A stretch of 64,000 nucleotides of DNA, taken from positions 109,449-173,448 of the forward strand of contig JAFVOS010000011.1 of the NCBI GenBank assembly GCA_017505705.1, in the 5' to 3' direction. Shown here one piece after another: positions 63,831-64,000 of this stretch; position 1 is the first letter of the stretch; each line of letters begins with the position of its first letter. The notes beneath the pieces are model-generated. The model did no database searches, was not told the DNA's origin, and worked only from the letters and a program-made list of their open reading frames with translations. Made by a program: the position numbers and the translations under genes. The stretch comes from Alphaproteobacteria bacterium (lineage in GTDB: Bacteria; Pseudomonadota; Alphaproteobacteria; Rs-D84).

Positions 63831-64000
63831 CACTTCTTTTTAGATTTATTATTAATCATCTTAATTGCAGTATCTAAATCAGGCATTTCTTTTACAGAAA
63901 CATTAACCCGATTAGAAGAAATATATGGTCCATACCGGCCAGTCGGATAAAAGAATATCATCTTTTTTGTGTCTGGGTTTTCGCCAATTTTAACAGGTTC
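63830..64000 (-). CDS. topA: DNA topoisomerase I, C-terminal tail (runs off right edge)
   Basis: Only the last 56 codons are visible, from the window edge to the TGA at 63830. They read EPVKIGENPDTKKMIFFYPT then GRYGPYISSNRVNVSVKEMP, the C-terminal repeat of bacterial TopA (GRYGPYI, then a DLDTAIKMI helix), ending in a Lys run. The catalytic part lies outside the window. The order topA-dnaG with a one-base overlap suggests co-transcription. Confidence 0.82.
   Translation of the reverse strand, partial: EPVKIGENPDTKKMIFFYPTGRYGPYISSNRVNVSVKEMPDLDTAIKMINNKSKKK

Overview
The window reads as the chromosome of an AT-rich, Gram-negative alphaproteobacterium with a reduced, gut- or host-associated style of genome. 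The assignment is inferred from gene content, not from a search: an AddB-type repair nuclease, an lpxC/lpxK/DUF374 lipid A block, Lol lipoprotein export, a VirB3/VirB4 pair, a non-discriminating-type AspRS, and tRNA genes that encode their own CCA. No rRNA operon or CRISPR array is present.

Layout. 1-10.9 kb: mnmE (cut by the left edge), ruvA, yebC, an ExoIII-type nuclease, an acyl-CoA ligase, addB-engB-rsmI, an LppC-like lipoprotein and a Slam-like outer-membrane barrel. 10.9-12.5 kb: an AT-rich methyltransferase-fold gene lying among degenerate copies of the tRNA-Tyr 3' end, then tRNA-Tyr and tRNA-Gly. 12.6-20.7 kb: an FtsA-Rpe fusion behind ftsQ, small lipoproteins, a PilN-like secretin, lolC/E-lolD and a Cys-rich exported protein. 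20.8-28.8 kb: tsaE-uvrB, an AsmA-like protein, aspS with what looks like a complete T-box leader, and a PagL-like protein. 28.9-34 kb: tRNA-Met with two 3'-end scars, secreted proteins behind a phage-immunity-type RNA leader, tRNA-Thr and a GIY-YIG gene. 34-46.8 kb: ung and an HhH glycosylase, gyrB, a RusA-like protein, a type IVb pilus block (PilO2-PilP-PilQ-PilR) and lipid A genes. 46.95-55.04 kb: an 8 kb integrative element in tRNA-fMet with perfect 37-bp att repeats, two tyrosine recombinases, a BRO-N protein, an HNH protein, lipoproteins and two RNA elements. 55-64 kb: rmlD, virB3-virB4 with an HExxH protein, rpmJ, a structured RNA candidate, ychF, a SufD-like fragment, dnaG and the topA tail.

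The most notable signals are: (1) a T-box-like leader in front of aspS, with the 14-nt T-box motif, a textbook antiterminator fold and an Asp (GAC) specifier candidate; (2) two homologous RNA leaders with the two-segment antisense logic of phage P1 C4 / P4 CI immunity RNAs, one inside the tRNA-fMet element and one in front of chromosomal secreted-protein genes; (3) a division protein FtsA fused in frame to ribulose-phosphate 3-epimerase; (4) tRNA genes followed by degenerate tRNA 3' ends each with its own terminator, sometimes with a gene between.

Coordinates and translations were read by eye; no alignment or folding program was run. Family names come from motif recognition.
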